Shown here in pieces: positions 1-6,917 of a DNA stretch of 8,085 nt. This stretch comes from JBMCLJ01 sp048615375 (GTDB taxonomy: Bacteria; Patescibacteriota; Dojkabacteria; JAOAGR01): NCBI GenBank assembly GCA_048615375.1, contig JBMCLJ010000062.1, forward strand, positions 1 to 8,085, given 5' to 3'. The position numbers were made by a program, and so were the translations under genes. Position 1 is the first letter of the stretch; the number at the start of each line of letters is the position of its first letter. Under the pieces are notes generated by a model that did no database searches, was not told the origin of the DNA, and saw nothing but the letters and a program-made list of their open reading frames with translations.

Positions 1-279
1 ATAGCTACGGATAAAGTATCGAATAATGTATTAAAAGTACTGTACGCTGCCCTTCATGGCAGGGTTGATGGACTACTTGTCCCTATTGGAAAACAAAAGT
101 GGGGACGCTACAACCGTGATACTGATGAGATAATCGTGCATGACACATTTGAACCTGGTGATGAAGATTTATTTGATATGCTTGCGCTCCAGACACTACT
201 CACTAATGGTAAAGTATACCCGGTAAACAACGATCAACTCCCCGGCAACGCTCCTGTTGTAGCAATATTCAGATACTGA
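1..279 (+). CDS. BaeRF-family protein (bacterial eRF1-like), 3' end only
   Basis: This is the C-terminal 92 residues of a gene that begins upstream of the window; it ends at a TGA at 277-279. The fragment shows the hallmark C-terminal pattern of the bacterial archaeo-eukaryotic release factor (BaeRF) families. A segment AALHGRVDGLLV is followed by a Trp-Gly (WGRY, residues 34-37), a conserved His, an acidic stretch leading to DLFDMLALQTLLTNGKVY, and a terminal AIFRY. These proteins share the fold of eRF1/Pelota C-terminal domains and are presumed to act at ribosomes or on RNA, but their biochemical role is mostly unproven. It lies 54 bp upstream of atpG, on the same strand, where the F1 alpha gene is normally found. 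The family call is from memory of the pattern. The exact BaeRF subfamily cannot be told from this end. Confidence 0.82.
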   Translation: MATDKVSNNVLKVLYAALHGRVDGLLVPIGKQKWGRYNRDTDEIIVHDTFEPGDEDLFDMLALQTLLTNGKVYPVNNDQLPGNAPVVAIFRY

Positions 280-322
280 GGTACACACCTGCCTGGAACT
301 GGTTCATTAGCAATTGTAATAG

Positions 323-328
323 TACAAT
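323..328 (+). promoter_or_regulatory. Candidate -10 element abutting atpG start
   Basis: TACAAT (5 of 6 matches to TATAAT) ends 5 bases before the atpG ATG, so transcription from it would start at or very near the start codon and give a leaderless mRNA. No good -35 hexamer is visible 16-18 bp upstream, and no Shine-Dalgarno-like sequence lies in the 54-bp gap after the BaeRF gene. AT-rich composition makes a chance match possible. Confidence 0.4.
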
Positions 329-333
329 ACATT

Positions 334-1209
334 ATGGCTCACGCGCTTGATTTAAAGAACAGAAGACGTTCAACCGTTAACACCGGACAAATCACCAAGG
401 CTCTGGAAATGGTTTCAGCTGCCCGCCAGAAAAAAGCACAGGAATTTCTTGATAATTCACGATATCTGCGTATTGGAATCTGCGACTTGATTCACCAGAT
501 CAGCCTTGATGCTATACATCTCGCAGATCAGGCCAGTAGGGATACCGAGCTGCGTTTCTTTTCCCGTCCGGAAAGTAACCGTATGCTCGTAATAACTATA
601 ATGTCACAGCGAGGACTATGTGGCAGTCTCAACACAGGCTTGTTTTATCACATAGCGAAGCTTAAACGCCTTCATCAGGATAAGGAATTCGAGTTTATTT
701 CGATTAACAAAAGCGCGCAAAGATATCTAAAAAATTTCAATGCCAGGATTATTTCCTGCTTTGACAACATCAAGGAAAACCCGGACATAAACGATCTGTA
801 TGCCATAATTGCCTATGTTAAAGATCGCGCACATGAGTATGACACGGTTTTTCTCGCGTATTCAGATTTTATAAAGAGTGGTGTCTTTGAACCGCGGGTG
901 ACCCAGCTCCTGCCAATCCGACCTCAGGTTCCTGCTTCAGATGAGACCTCAGAGCCAGAAAAACTGGCATATACTATTGAACCTGATCCAGTACGTGTTC
1001 TCGCATCTCTCGCGAATCTCTACATCGATCTGGCATTGTATGAGGCCGCGCTCTCGTCACAGGCCGCAGAACATTCTGCCCGAATGATCGCAATGAAGAA
1101 AGCGTCTGATAACGCTCATGAAATGGTACAAAAACTCACGCTGGAAATGAACAAAGCGCGCCAGGCAACCATCACCCGGCAAATGGCAGAAATAGCTGCA
1201 AGTGTATAA
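334..1209 (+). CDS. atpG: F1-type ATPase/ATP synthase gamma subunit
   Basis: At 291 residues this is the usual length for gamma, the rotating central stalk of F1 that couples proton or sodium flow to catalysis in the alpha3-beta3 ring. The N-terminal helix is typical (ITKALEMVSAARQKKAQ, residues 20-36). The signature of the Rossmann-like middle domain is present as RGLCGSLN (93-100). The C-terminal coiled-coil helix carries the conserved AARM-like and NKARQATIT region (about 247-281). The ATG at 334 gives a family-typical N-terminus. There is no Shine-Dalgarno sequence, but a -10-like TACAAT sits just upstream. Normally atpA precedes this gene directly; here the neighbour is a BaeRF gene. Downstream, a membrane-protein gene separates it from atpD. 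All conserved rotor regions look intact, so a working gamma is expected. Confidence 0.95.
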   Translation: MAHALDLKNRRRSTVNTGQITKALEMVSAARQKKAQEFLDNSRYLRIGICDLIHQISLDAIHLADQASRDTELRFFSRPESNRMLVITIMSQRGLCGSLNTGLFYHIAKLKRLHQDKEFEFISINKSAQRYLKNFNARIISCFDNIKENPDINDLYAIIAYVKDRAHEYDTVFLAYSDFIKSGVFEPRVTQLLPIRPQVPASDETSEPEKLAYTIEPDPVRVLASLANLYIDLALYEAALSSQAAEHSARMIAMKKASDNAHEMVQKLTLEMNKARQATITRQMAEIAASV

Positions 1210-1249
1210 ACATCCTTAAACAGAGAGATGAAGAAAAAAAATTCAGGAA

Positions 1250-1258
1250 TGCTATAAT
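1250..1258 (+). promoter_or_regulatory. Extended -10 promoter before the membrane-protein gene
   Basis: TGC followed by a perfect TATAAT makes an ideal extended -10 element, ending 8 bases before the ATG at 1267. No TTGACA-like -35 is seen, which extended -10 promoters can do without. A transcript from here would have a leader of only zero to three bases. An AGGA at 1245-1248 is too far away (17-18 bases) to serve as a normal Shine-Dalgarno. The element suggests that the membrane-protein gene, and perhaps atpD-atpC, can be transcribed separately from atpG. Confidence 0.6.
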
Positions 1259-1266
1259 GAACTATT

Positions 1267-2097
1267 ATGGATAATGTTAAGCGTCTTCTATTTCTGGCAA
1301 TTGGCGTCTTTTTAATGATCTTTGTCGTTTTCGCGAGCTCAGGTGTAGCTTACTACGCGTATGGAAGGATACAACTGCCACATACTGTGTTTAAGGAAAC
1401 AGTTAAAATCTGGAGCGACGAACCCGAAACCCTCACCTCATATCAATACAACGTGGAAGAACAGGCTTCTGTTTCCCGGCAGGCAACTATTAACGAGAAT
1501 GAGACTACCCGATCTGAAGAAGTTTCGGAAGATGAGACCATACGCGTTTCCATACGAGAAAGTGAAATCATCAAAACCTACGAAGAGAGAGGTAACTCAA
1601 TATCTTTCACACCGGAGGAATACAGGAGATTGGAAATGATCTTCGCTGACCGGGATCACTGGCAACAAGTTGCTGAGGAGCAAACCTACGAGCTTGAAGA
1701 GGTGACACTGGATACTATACCTATGTGGAAATATACTATCCAGGATCGGAAAATCACCCGTGATATGCTCAGCTCATTAGAACAGAACTATATGACCAAC
1801 CAGGATAGTCCCTCGATAGAAATCACTGATGCTGATGCAGAAATGCAAGGCTCACTTACCATCATCATCTATATCAATCAGGAAACCCGTATGCTCCATA
1901 GAATTGACACCACTGCGCCGAACATGATTGAACTTGAGGCAACAATCAGGACAGGTCAAAGTAATGGTACGATAGTTATTACGCTTGACAATTACAAGTA
2001 TTCAGCAAAATACGAGCAGATTGAACTCCAGGATGGAGTGAAAGTCGAAATCAACCCACTTGTTGAGATAGTTGATAGATTAGGAGATCGAGTATAA
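1267..2097 (+). CDS. Unrecognised single-pass membrane protein between atpG and atpD
   Basis: I do not recognise this 276-residue protein as any F-ATPase subunit. It has a short positively charged N-terminus (KR at 5-6) and one long hydrophobic segment (about residues 7-31), so the remaining 245 residues should be outside the cytoplasm. There is no lipobox; in fact the protein has no cysteine at all. Residues 50-110 are rich in Glu, Ser and Thr. Residues about 150-265 alternate in a beta-strand-like way (MWKYTI, SLTIIIYINQETRMLHRID, GTIVITLDNYKY), which recalls LolA/LppX-like secreted beta domains; that comparison is weak. It lies 57 bp after atpG and 31 bp before atpD, on the same strand, with its own extended -10. 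Possible roles are an accessory or anchoring factor for F1, or an unrelated envelope protein that inserted into the operon. Confidence 0.85.
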   Translation: MDNVKRLLFLAIGVFLMIFVVFASSGVAYYAYGRIQLPHTVFKETVKIWSDEPETLTSYQYNVEEQASVSRQATINENETTRSEEVSEDETIRVSIRESEIIKTYEERGNSISFTPEEYRRLEMIFADRDHWQQVAEEQTYELEEVTLDTIPMWKYTIQDRKITRDMLSSLEQNYMTNQDSPSIEITDADAEMQGSLTIIIYINQETRMLHRIDTTAPNMIELEATIRTGQSNGTIVITLDNYKYSAKYEQIELQDGVKVEINPLVEIVDRLGDRV

Positions 2098-2128
2098 ATA
2101 TTTAAGAATTCCCTGCAATAAAACTACT

Positions 2129-3526
2129 ATGAAAGGAATAATTACGCAAATTCTGGGTCCAGTTGTAGATGTACAATTTAACGGTTACACTCCAGCTGTA
2201 TATGAAGCTATTGAAATAATGAGCGATCCAGGCGTGGTGGTTCTGGAAGTCCAGCAGCTAATGGAACACGGCAAAGTCCGGTGTATAGCCATGGACAGTA
2301 CTGATGGACTAACTAGGAATCAGACTGTTACCGCTACAGGAGCTGTCATACAAGTCCCTGTAGGAAAACGTACATCAGGGAGAATGTTTGATGTACTCGG
2401 ACAACCAATTGATGGAATGGATGAGACCAATTTCCCTGCCCTGCTTCCTATTCATCGTGACTCTCCCTCAATAGAAGAACAAACAACTACCCAGGAAATT
2501 TTTGAAACCGGGATCAAAGCAATAGATCTTATCTCCCCGTTTATTAAAGGGGGCAAGGTAGGCATTTTTGGTGGTGCCGGCGTTGGCAAGACCGTTATCA
2601 TTCAAGAACTTATCTACAATGTTGCAATTACTCATGGGGGGTACTCAGTTTTTGCTGGCGTAGGAGAACGAACACGGGAAGGCAACGACCTCTATCACGA
2701 AATGAAAGCTTCAGGGGTGCTGGATAAAACTGCCCTGGTTTTTGGGCAAATGAATGAACCACCCGGAGCAAGGTTGCGCGTAGCACTGTCCGGTCTGACG
2801 ATGGCAGAGTTTTTTCGTGATGAAGAGGGTAAAGATGTACTTTTTTTTATTGATAATATATTCCGGTTTACCCAGGCTGGATCTGAAGTATCCACCTTGC
2901 TTGGGCGTCTTCCTTCAGAAGTAGGCTATCAGCCTACGCTGAGCGAAGAAATGGGAAAACTCCAGGAGCGCATTACTTCTACCCGGAACGGCTCAATCAC
3001 TTCTATCCAGGCAATTTACGTCCCGGCGGATGACTACACTGATCCCGCTCCAGCCACCACCTTTACCCATATCGATTCAACTATTTCTTTGTCACGCAGT
3101 CTTGCTGAACAGGCTTTATACCCTGCAATTGATCAGTTATCGTCAGGATCATCCGGGTTACAACCGGACATTGTAGGGAAGCAACATTTTGAAGTAGCGC
3201 AGCGAGTATTGTATACACTCCAGCGATATAAAGAGTTGCAGGATGTAATTGCTATACTTGGCATGGAAGAGCTTTCTGAGGCAAATAAATTGACTGTATA
3301 CAGAGCGAGAAAGATTCAACGATTTTTTACACAACCCATGTTTGTAGCGGAACAGTTCACCGGACGATCAGGAAAGTTCGTACCTGTAGGCGAAACCGTT
3401 GAAGGCTTTGAGCGAATACTCAGTGGCGATCTTGATATGATTCCTGAGGATATGTTTTATATGAAAGGCACTATCAAGGAAGTAATCGAAGAGCATGAAA
3501 CGAATGTACACGAGACTACTTCGTAG
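2129..3526 (+). CDS. atpD: F1-type ATPase/ATP synthase beta subunit
   Basis: This is the catalytic subunit of F1, full length at 465 residues. The N-terminal beta-barrel begins KGIITQILGPVVDVQF. The P-loop GGAGVGKT is at 148-155. The catalytic Glu and neighbouring Arg lie in GERTREGND (E180, R181), Walker B ends at D242 in DVLFFIDN, and the adenine-stacking Tyr is Y331. The VGYQPTL and DDYTDPAPATTF motifs are also present. All residues needed for ATP hydrolysis and synthesis are in place. Two regions differ from the norm. The DELSEED motif that touches gamma and epsilon reads EELSEAN (380-386), losing two acidic positions. The usual DPLDSTSR stretch reads DQLSSGSS (335-342). The ATG at 2129 gives the normal N-terminus; there is no clear Shine-Dalgarno sequence upstream. 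The partner alpha gene is not in the window. Confidence 0.98.
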   Translation: MKGIITQILGPVVDVQFNGYTPAVYEAIEIMSDPGVVVLEVQQLMEHGKVRCIAMDSTDGLTRNQTVTATGAVIQVPVGKRTSGRMFDVLGQPIDGMDETNFPALLPIHRDSPSIEEQTTTQEIFETGIKAIDLISPFIKGGKVGIFGGAGVGKTVIIQELIYNVAITHGGYSVFAGVGERTREGNDLYHEMKASGVLDKTALVFGQMNEPPGARLRVALSGLTMAEFFRDEEGKDVLFFIDNIFRFTQAGSEVSTLLGRLPSEVGYQPTLSEEMGKLQERITSTRNGSITSIQAIYVPADDYTDPAPATTFTHIDSTISLSRSLAEQALYPAIDQLSSGSSGLQPDIVGKQHFEVAQRVLYTLQRYKELQDVIAILGMEELSEANKLTVYRARKIQRFFTQPMFVAEQFTGRSGKFVPVGETVEGFERILSGDLDMIPEDMFYMKGTIKEVIEEHETNVHETTS

Positions 3527-3575
3527 ACAAACAACATCTCAACTTTACGGTTATATTCCGAAACAGCAACACAGG

Positions 3576-3581
3576 TATACA
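3576..3581 (+). promoter_or_regulatory. Weak -10-like hexamer before atpC
   Basis: TATACA (4 of 6 matches to TATAAT) ends 5 bases before the atpC ATG, the same spacing as the element before atpG. The only purine-rich alternative is an AGG at 3573-3575, 11 bases upstream, which is a poor Shine-Dalgarno. The hexamer is weak on its own and is listed because the spacing recurs at other genes here. Confidence 0.25.
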
Positions 3582-3586
3582 AATCT

Positions 3587-3958
3587 ATGAAAACGACACT
3601 ATACACAGCAAACCGGAAAATCACAGTCAACCTTGATACTGTTGCACTTTATCTTCCTGGTGAACAAGGAGATTTTCAGATCCTGGATAATCATATTCCA
3701 GTTATTTCGTCCCTTACAAAAGGAAATGTACTTATCAAGACAGCCTCAGGCAAAGTGATTTCTGTGCAGACTGATTATGGCTATGTGCAATTTGCACATA
3801 ATGAAGCAAAGGTCGTTATCCAGGATACAACCCTTACGGAGAAAGAACTTGTGGCACTCCAGAAAAAAGCTGAAACCATGAGCACAACAGAAATAAGGAA
3901 AGATGAAGCTATAACAGAAGATGAGTTTCTCCATCGGGAGCAAGGCAAAGAGTCTTAA
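3587..3958 (+). CDS. atpC: F1-type ATPase/ATP synthase epsilon subunit, short C-terminus
   Basis: This 123-residue protein has the N-terminal beta-sandwich of epsilon. The family core GEQGDFQILDNHIPVISSL is at 25-43, followed by KGNVLIK and a GYVQFAHNEAKVVIQD stretch ending near residue 80. Epsilon binds gamma at the foot of the central stalk, and in many bacteria its two C-terminal helices inhibit ATP hydrolysis. Here only about 43 residues follow the sandwich. They look like one charged helix (LTEKELVALQKKAETM) plus an acidic tail, without the usual Ala/Arg-rich second helix. This suggests weakened or altered self-inhibition, which is inference. The gene follows atpD by 60 bp, as in standard operons, and is the last gene of the plus-strand cluster. 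The convergent membrane-protein gene ends 42 bp beyond it. Confidence 0.92.
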   Translation: MKTTLYTANRKITVNLDTVALYLPGEQGDFQILDNHIPVISSLTKGNVLIKTASGKVISVQTDYGYVQFAHNEAKVVIQDTTLTEKELVALQKKAETMSTTEIRKDEAITEDEFLHREQGKES

Positions 3959-4000
3959 CGTAATAGCATACACTGAATCGCGTACACATGTACCACGGGG
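3959..4000. other. Convergent intergenic gap without a clear terminator
   Basis: These 42 bp separate the ends of atpC (plus) and the membrane protein (minus). The only structure is a short inverted repeat, GTAC-ACAT-GTAC at 3982-3993, with no T-run on either side, so no Rho-independent terminator can be called. Transcripts from both sides may overlap or end by another route. Confidence 0.5.
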
Positions 4001-6295
4001 TTATTCGTTTTCCTGGGCATCTGCTATACTGTCCAGCAATGTCTCCATGCCTTTTTCGGTTGCATCCTTATTTAACCACTCTGCAGCGCTATTCCGCTCA
4101 CGACTTCCTGTAAACACCAGTATCAGCTTCCTGTCTTCATATTCACGATATACCAACTCACGGGTATCGCTGCCTTCAGTATAATACTCCTGAAGTGACT
4201 TAATGGTAGCGATGTGTTCCCCCTTATTTTCCGCACGGAGTATAAATAGAGTCTCACGTTCCATGATGTCCTGGTTTTCCCCGTCAATATTCACTTCCGG
4301 GCGCTCCTCTCCTTCGGATTCTGGCACTAGCTGACTCAACTGTATTTTTGCCCCACCATGCCGCGCAAGCAGACAGTCCATTCCACGAGAATAATCAAAC
4401 TTATTGAAGTAGTACTCACCACATGTATGATTGCTCTCTACCTTTTCCGGTATTAGTACGGAGCCTATTGAGTATTTTTCAGAAGGTAGTTCAAGTCCAG
4501 GTACTTCATCACTGACGTCTAATTCGATGAGTACTGGTTTAGCCTTTTCTTTTGCAATATTATGAGTATCGATGGTTTCAGCTTCTTGCGTACTTATCTC
4601 ATCGAACTGCATATCTTCGATACTTGCATAAGCAATGTCCTGCGTGAATCGTAGTTCATACCACCAGTCTTTGAATTCTACATAGAGTTTTCTTATAGAT
4701 TCCAGCTTGTCTGCAGTCGTTCTTTCATCTTGAAGAGTACCCTCCTCCTGTTCAGGTTCAGGAGTAGCGGTAACTTCCTCCTGTGTTTGTTCCTGCACTT
4801 CTTTTTCTCCCTGCACTTCTATTGTAAATACCGGATATTTATCCGAGTTTATTTCTACGTTTCCTGCTTCTACAACACCTTCATCCTGATAAAATTTTTC
4901 AGCAAAAACTGAAACGTGAATATCTCTATTTTTGTACTGGAGTATTGGTTTAGCCTCTTTGGTTTTCTGAATAAGCGGATCATATGCCCGTGTCCGGGAT
5001 AAACGCTGAAATTCATTAAAATACTCAGCATCAATGCCAACCATATCTATTACTATCTCCTCATTTTCATCCTGCAGATGGATAACTGGAATCCTGGCAC
5101 TAATTGAGACGAGCGTTTCTTCTCCCGTTGGAGATTGTTTTTTCGTGATATCAATATCTTTAATCGGAATATGGGCTACTTCCTGAGGATTAATAACATC
5201 TTCCAGAGGAATAGTATGCAGTTCTCTTGTTGCAGAGAGTTTCATTTTCCTTAAAACCTTATCCCCTGAGATATCTTCAATACTATAAATTTCAAAGTTA
5301 TCCAGGTCTATATGGTAACGGGTCTTTATAGTATTCGTTACCGCATTCTGATCTTCATATATAATAAGTGAACGCCCATCCTCTTTATAGCTGCCCACCT
5401 GAGCGATCTCTTCATTCTCCTCAATAATATATGCCAGAAGAATAAGCTCTGGGTTCAAAGCAAACCCTTCAGTATTAAGCGAACCGAATACGCGTGGGTG
5501 TTCATAGTTCCGTTTTATACCATACTCTCCACCCTTATAGGTATATGAAAATTGTGGAGCCTGTATGTTCAGTGAAATCACCTCTGCATCCTGAAGTACA
5601 AGATGTTTAATAGCCAAAGGGCTGTACCAGGTCTTGGTAGTATACGGTCTGCTGTAATCCACCCGGGGATGCTTGACCTCTACGCTTTGAGCAGCGTAGC
5701 GTGCAAAGTCAGCGCGAAGCGTCTGAGTAACCGTTCGTTCGACGTAATAAAATTTAATCTGGTTTTCTGCAATTTTCTTATTAATTTCCTTGATTTTTTC
5801 TGGATCCGTAGTAGGTTCAGGTTCAGGAGTTGCGGTAATCTCCCCGGAAACCGGTGCAGGGATCGCGAGTTGATTACTGTGCGCTTCCTGAGCAACGACT
5901 TGGTATTCCTCATAACTTATTCCGGTTAACTCCTCAAAACGCGAAGCTGCCATTTCCTTTATTTCGTCCCTTTGTGGTAATTGCGCAGTCTCCTGCACCG
6001 GCTCAGTAAGATCTCCTTGTGACTGGTAGACATGAAGTACCGCGAGTGTGCCAATACTTACAATTGTTACAAGAAATACCATCAAAAATGATATAAGAGG
6101 TTTCTTCCCGAAAGGCAGTTTTAGTAGACTCTTCTCTTGTTTCCTGGAATTATTTTGCGCTTGTTCTTTAATCGTATACGATAATTGATTCCACGTTCTT
6201 TTTTGCGCGTTTTCCAACGCTTTTTTGCTGAGAGGAGCGCGTTCAAACGAGCGCAATACCTGCTCAACATTCACTTTGTCCGCTTTTTTATCCAT
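4001..6295 (-). CDS. Large single-pass membrane protein, probable anti-sigma factor
   Basis: This 764-residue protein follows the ECF sigma gene by 34 bp on the same strand, the usual place for its anti-sigma factor. About 65 basic, helical residues precede one transmembrane segment (about 67-90), so roughly 670 residues would lie outside the cytoplasm. The cytoplasmic part (SFERAPLSKKALENAQKRTWNQL, about 16-38) would be the sigma-binding region. I see no HxxxCxxC zinc anti-sigma motif. The outer part has two beta-rich blocks (about 175-500 and 545-764), each preceded by a Pro/Glu linker with the same ATPEPE core (residues 155-160 and 510-515). Only two cysteines are present, C625 and C641, well placed for a disulfide. 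I recognise no enzyme domain. The anti-sigma role rests on position and topology; ligand and signal are unknown. Confidence 0.75.
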   Translation of the reverse strand: MDKKADKVNVEQVLRSFERAPLSKKALENAQKRTWNQLSYTIKEQAQNNSRKQEKSLLKLPFGKKPLISFLMVFLVTIVSIGTLAVLHVYQSQGDLTEPVQETAQLPQRDEIKEMAASRFEELTGISYEEYQVVAQEAHSNQLAIPAPVSGEITATPEPEPTTDPEKIKEINKKIAENQIKFYYVERTVTQTLRADFARYAAQSVEVKHPRVDYSRPYTTKTWYSPLAIKHLVLQDAEVISLNIQAPQFSYTYKGGEYGIKRNYEHPRVFGSLNTEGFALNPELILLAYIIEENEEIAQVGSYKEDGRSLIIYEDQNAVTNTIKTRYHIDLDNFEIYSIEDISGDKVLRKMKLSATRELHTIPLEDVINPQEVAHIPIKDIDITKKQSPTGEETLVSISARIPVIHLQDENEEIVIDMVGIDAEYFNEFQRLSRTRAYDPLIQKTKEAKPILQYKNRDIHVSVFAEKFYQDEGVVEAGNVEINSDKYPVFTIEVQGEKEVQEQTQEEVTATPEPEQEEGTLQDERTTADKLESIRKLYVEFKDWWYELRFTQDIAYASIEDMQFDEISTQEAETIDTHNIAKEKAKPVLIELDVSDEVPGLELPSEKYSIGSVLIPEKVESNHTCGEYYFNKFDYSRGMDCLLARHGGAKIQLSQLVPESEGEERPEVNIDGENQDIMERETLFILRAENKGEHIATIKSLQEYYTEGSDTRELVYREYEDRKLILVFTGSRERNSAAEWLNKDATEKGMETLLDSIADAQENE
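4750..4773 (-). repeat. 24-bp direct repeat, copy 1 (Pro/Glu linker)
   Basis: This matches 5815-5838 at 23 of 24 positions, 1065 bp apart and in the same reading frame. It begins GTTCAGGTTCAGG on the plus strand and encodes the TATPEPE linker (residues 509-515) of the membrane protein. It also contains a tandem GGTTCA-type hexamer. The near identity over 24 bp of DNA suggests recent duplication or gene conversion of the linker. Confidence 0.85.
5815..5838 (-). repeat. 24-bp direct repeat, copy 2 (Pro/Glu linker)
   Basis: This is the partner of 4750-4773 with one mismatch (T at 5831 against A at 4766). It encodes the ITATPEPE linker (residues 153-160) between the juxtamembrane region and the first beta-rich block of the membrane protein. 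Confidence 0.85.
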
Positions 6296-6329
6296 TTTTA
6301 CTAATAGTATGACATGAGGGGTACAGGTC

Positions 6330-6827
6330 TCAACTGTTTATGATTTTATCCAGGTACTTCACACCACGCTTCTGGTAGGTATGCACATCATTTTCTTTCA
6401 TATGTAATTTTTCAGCGATTTCCTTGCGTGACATTCCAGCAAGGAAACGCATTTCGATCACCGCTTTTACTTTAGGATTGAGAAGTTTCAAAGCTTCCTG
6501 TACCTGCAACCGTTGAGATTTTAGCTTTTCTTCAAACTCTTTACCAGGCAGCGAATCAAAAGAGTCTGAATAATCTATATCATCGTTAAAATCAGTTTTT
6601 TTTTCCTTAATCCTGGCTCGAACCCATTCTTTATATATATTCCGGGCATAGCCGTACAATATTTTTTTTGACTCATCTTCGTCAAACGTTTCCTGGGAGT
6701 ATTTTGTGTAAAAACGCATAAATACATCGTGGACCAAGTCCTCGATTTCTGAAGTGTTTACCGATTTATAATAAAAAAAACGGTATACGCTCGTGAAATG
6801 CAATTTGTACAATGATTCGAAGTCCAC
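6330..6827 (-). CDS. ECF-type RNA polymerase sigma factor
   Basis: At 165 residues this is a typical two-domain ECF sigma factor. Region 2, which binds core polymerase and melts the -10, spans about 1-70 and includes EDLVHDVFMRFY (29-40). A low-complexity acidic linker (about 78-100) follows. Region 4, which reads the -35, spans about 105-160, with a helix-turn-helix in MSRKEIAEKLHMKENDVHTYQKRG (132-155, broken here for description). The predicted start is GTG at 6827-6825; it gives the family-typical MDFESLYKLHFTSVYRFFYYK opening. A -10-like TATAGT ends 6 bases before it and there is no Shine-Dalgarno. The gene is the first of a two-gene unit with the membrane protein downstream. It is divergent from nrdJ. 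Which promoters it reads cannot be told; no classic GGAAC-type ECF -35 was found upstream of it. Confidence 0.93.
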   Translation of the reverse strand: MDFESLYKLHFTSVYRFFYYKSVNTSEIEDLVHDVFMRFYTKYSQETFDEDESKKILYGYARNIYKEWVRARIKEKKTDFNDDIDYSDSFDSLPGKEFEEKLKSQRLQVQEALKLLNPKVKAVIEMRFLAGMSRKEIAEKLHMKENDVHTYQKRGVKYLDKIINS

Positions 6828-6833
6828 GGTAGT

Positions 6834-6839
6834 ACTATA
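6834..6839 (-). promoter_or_regulatory. Candidate -10 element abutting the sigma gene start
   Basis: Read on the minus strand, TATAGT (5 of 6 matches to TATAAT) ends 6 bases upstream of the GTG start, again at the distance expected for a leaderless transcript. No good -35 is seen 16-18 bp upstream. Confidence 0.4.
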
Positions 6840-6871
6840 GTAGTTGTTTTTGAAGCAAAGTGCATCTGTAC

Positions 6872-6896
6872 ATACCTACGCAACTGGCGTATGTAT
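6872..6896. promoter_or_regulatory. Inverted repeat upstream of the sigma gene
   Basis: A 10-bp stem (ATACCTACGC against GCGTATGTAT) has one mismatch and a 5-base loop, AACTG. There is no T-run, so it does not look like a terminator. It could be an operator, or a hairpin in a longer 5' leader of the sigma transcript. Confidence 0.5.
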
Positions 6897-6917
6897 ACCG
6901 CGAAGCCCCATACCCAG

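Noticed and set aside
1361..1639. 92-codon plus-strand open frame inside the membrane-protein gene
   Set aside because: It lies fully inside the 1267-2097 gene in another frame and shows no family pattern or start signal.
3746..3973. 75-codon minus-strand open frame opposite atpC
   Set aside because: Antisense shadow of a clear atpC; the composition is Phe/Cys/Leu-rich, as expected of reverse-frame translation.
3982..3993. Short inverted repeat between convergent genes as a bidirectional terminator
   Set aside because: Only a 4-bp stem with a 4-base loop and no T-run on either strand.
3921..4184. 87-codon plus-strand open frame across the convergent gap
   Set aside because: It overlaps the ends of atpC and the membrane-protein gene on the opposite strand and has no recognisable domain.
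5603..5929. Open frames of 108 (plus) and 77 (minus) codons within the membrane-protein gene
   Set aside because: Both are out-of-frame shadows of a well-supported 764-residue reading frame.
6596..6604. Run of nine T (nine A in the sigma gene's coding strand) as a programmed slippage site
   Set aside because: The sigma frame is intact across it and encodes an ordinary Lys-rich linker; nothing points to recoding.
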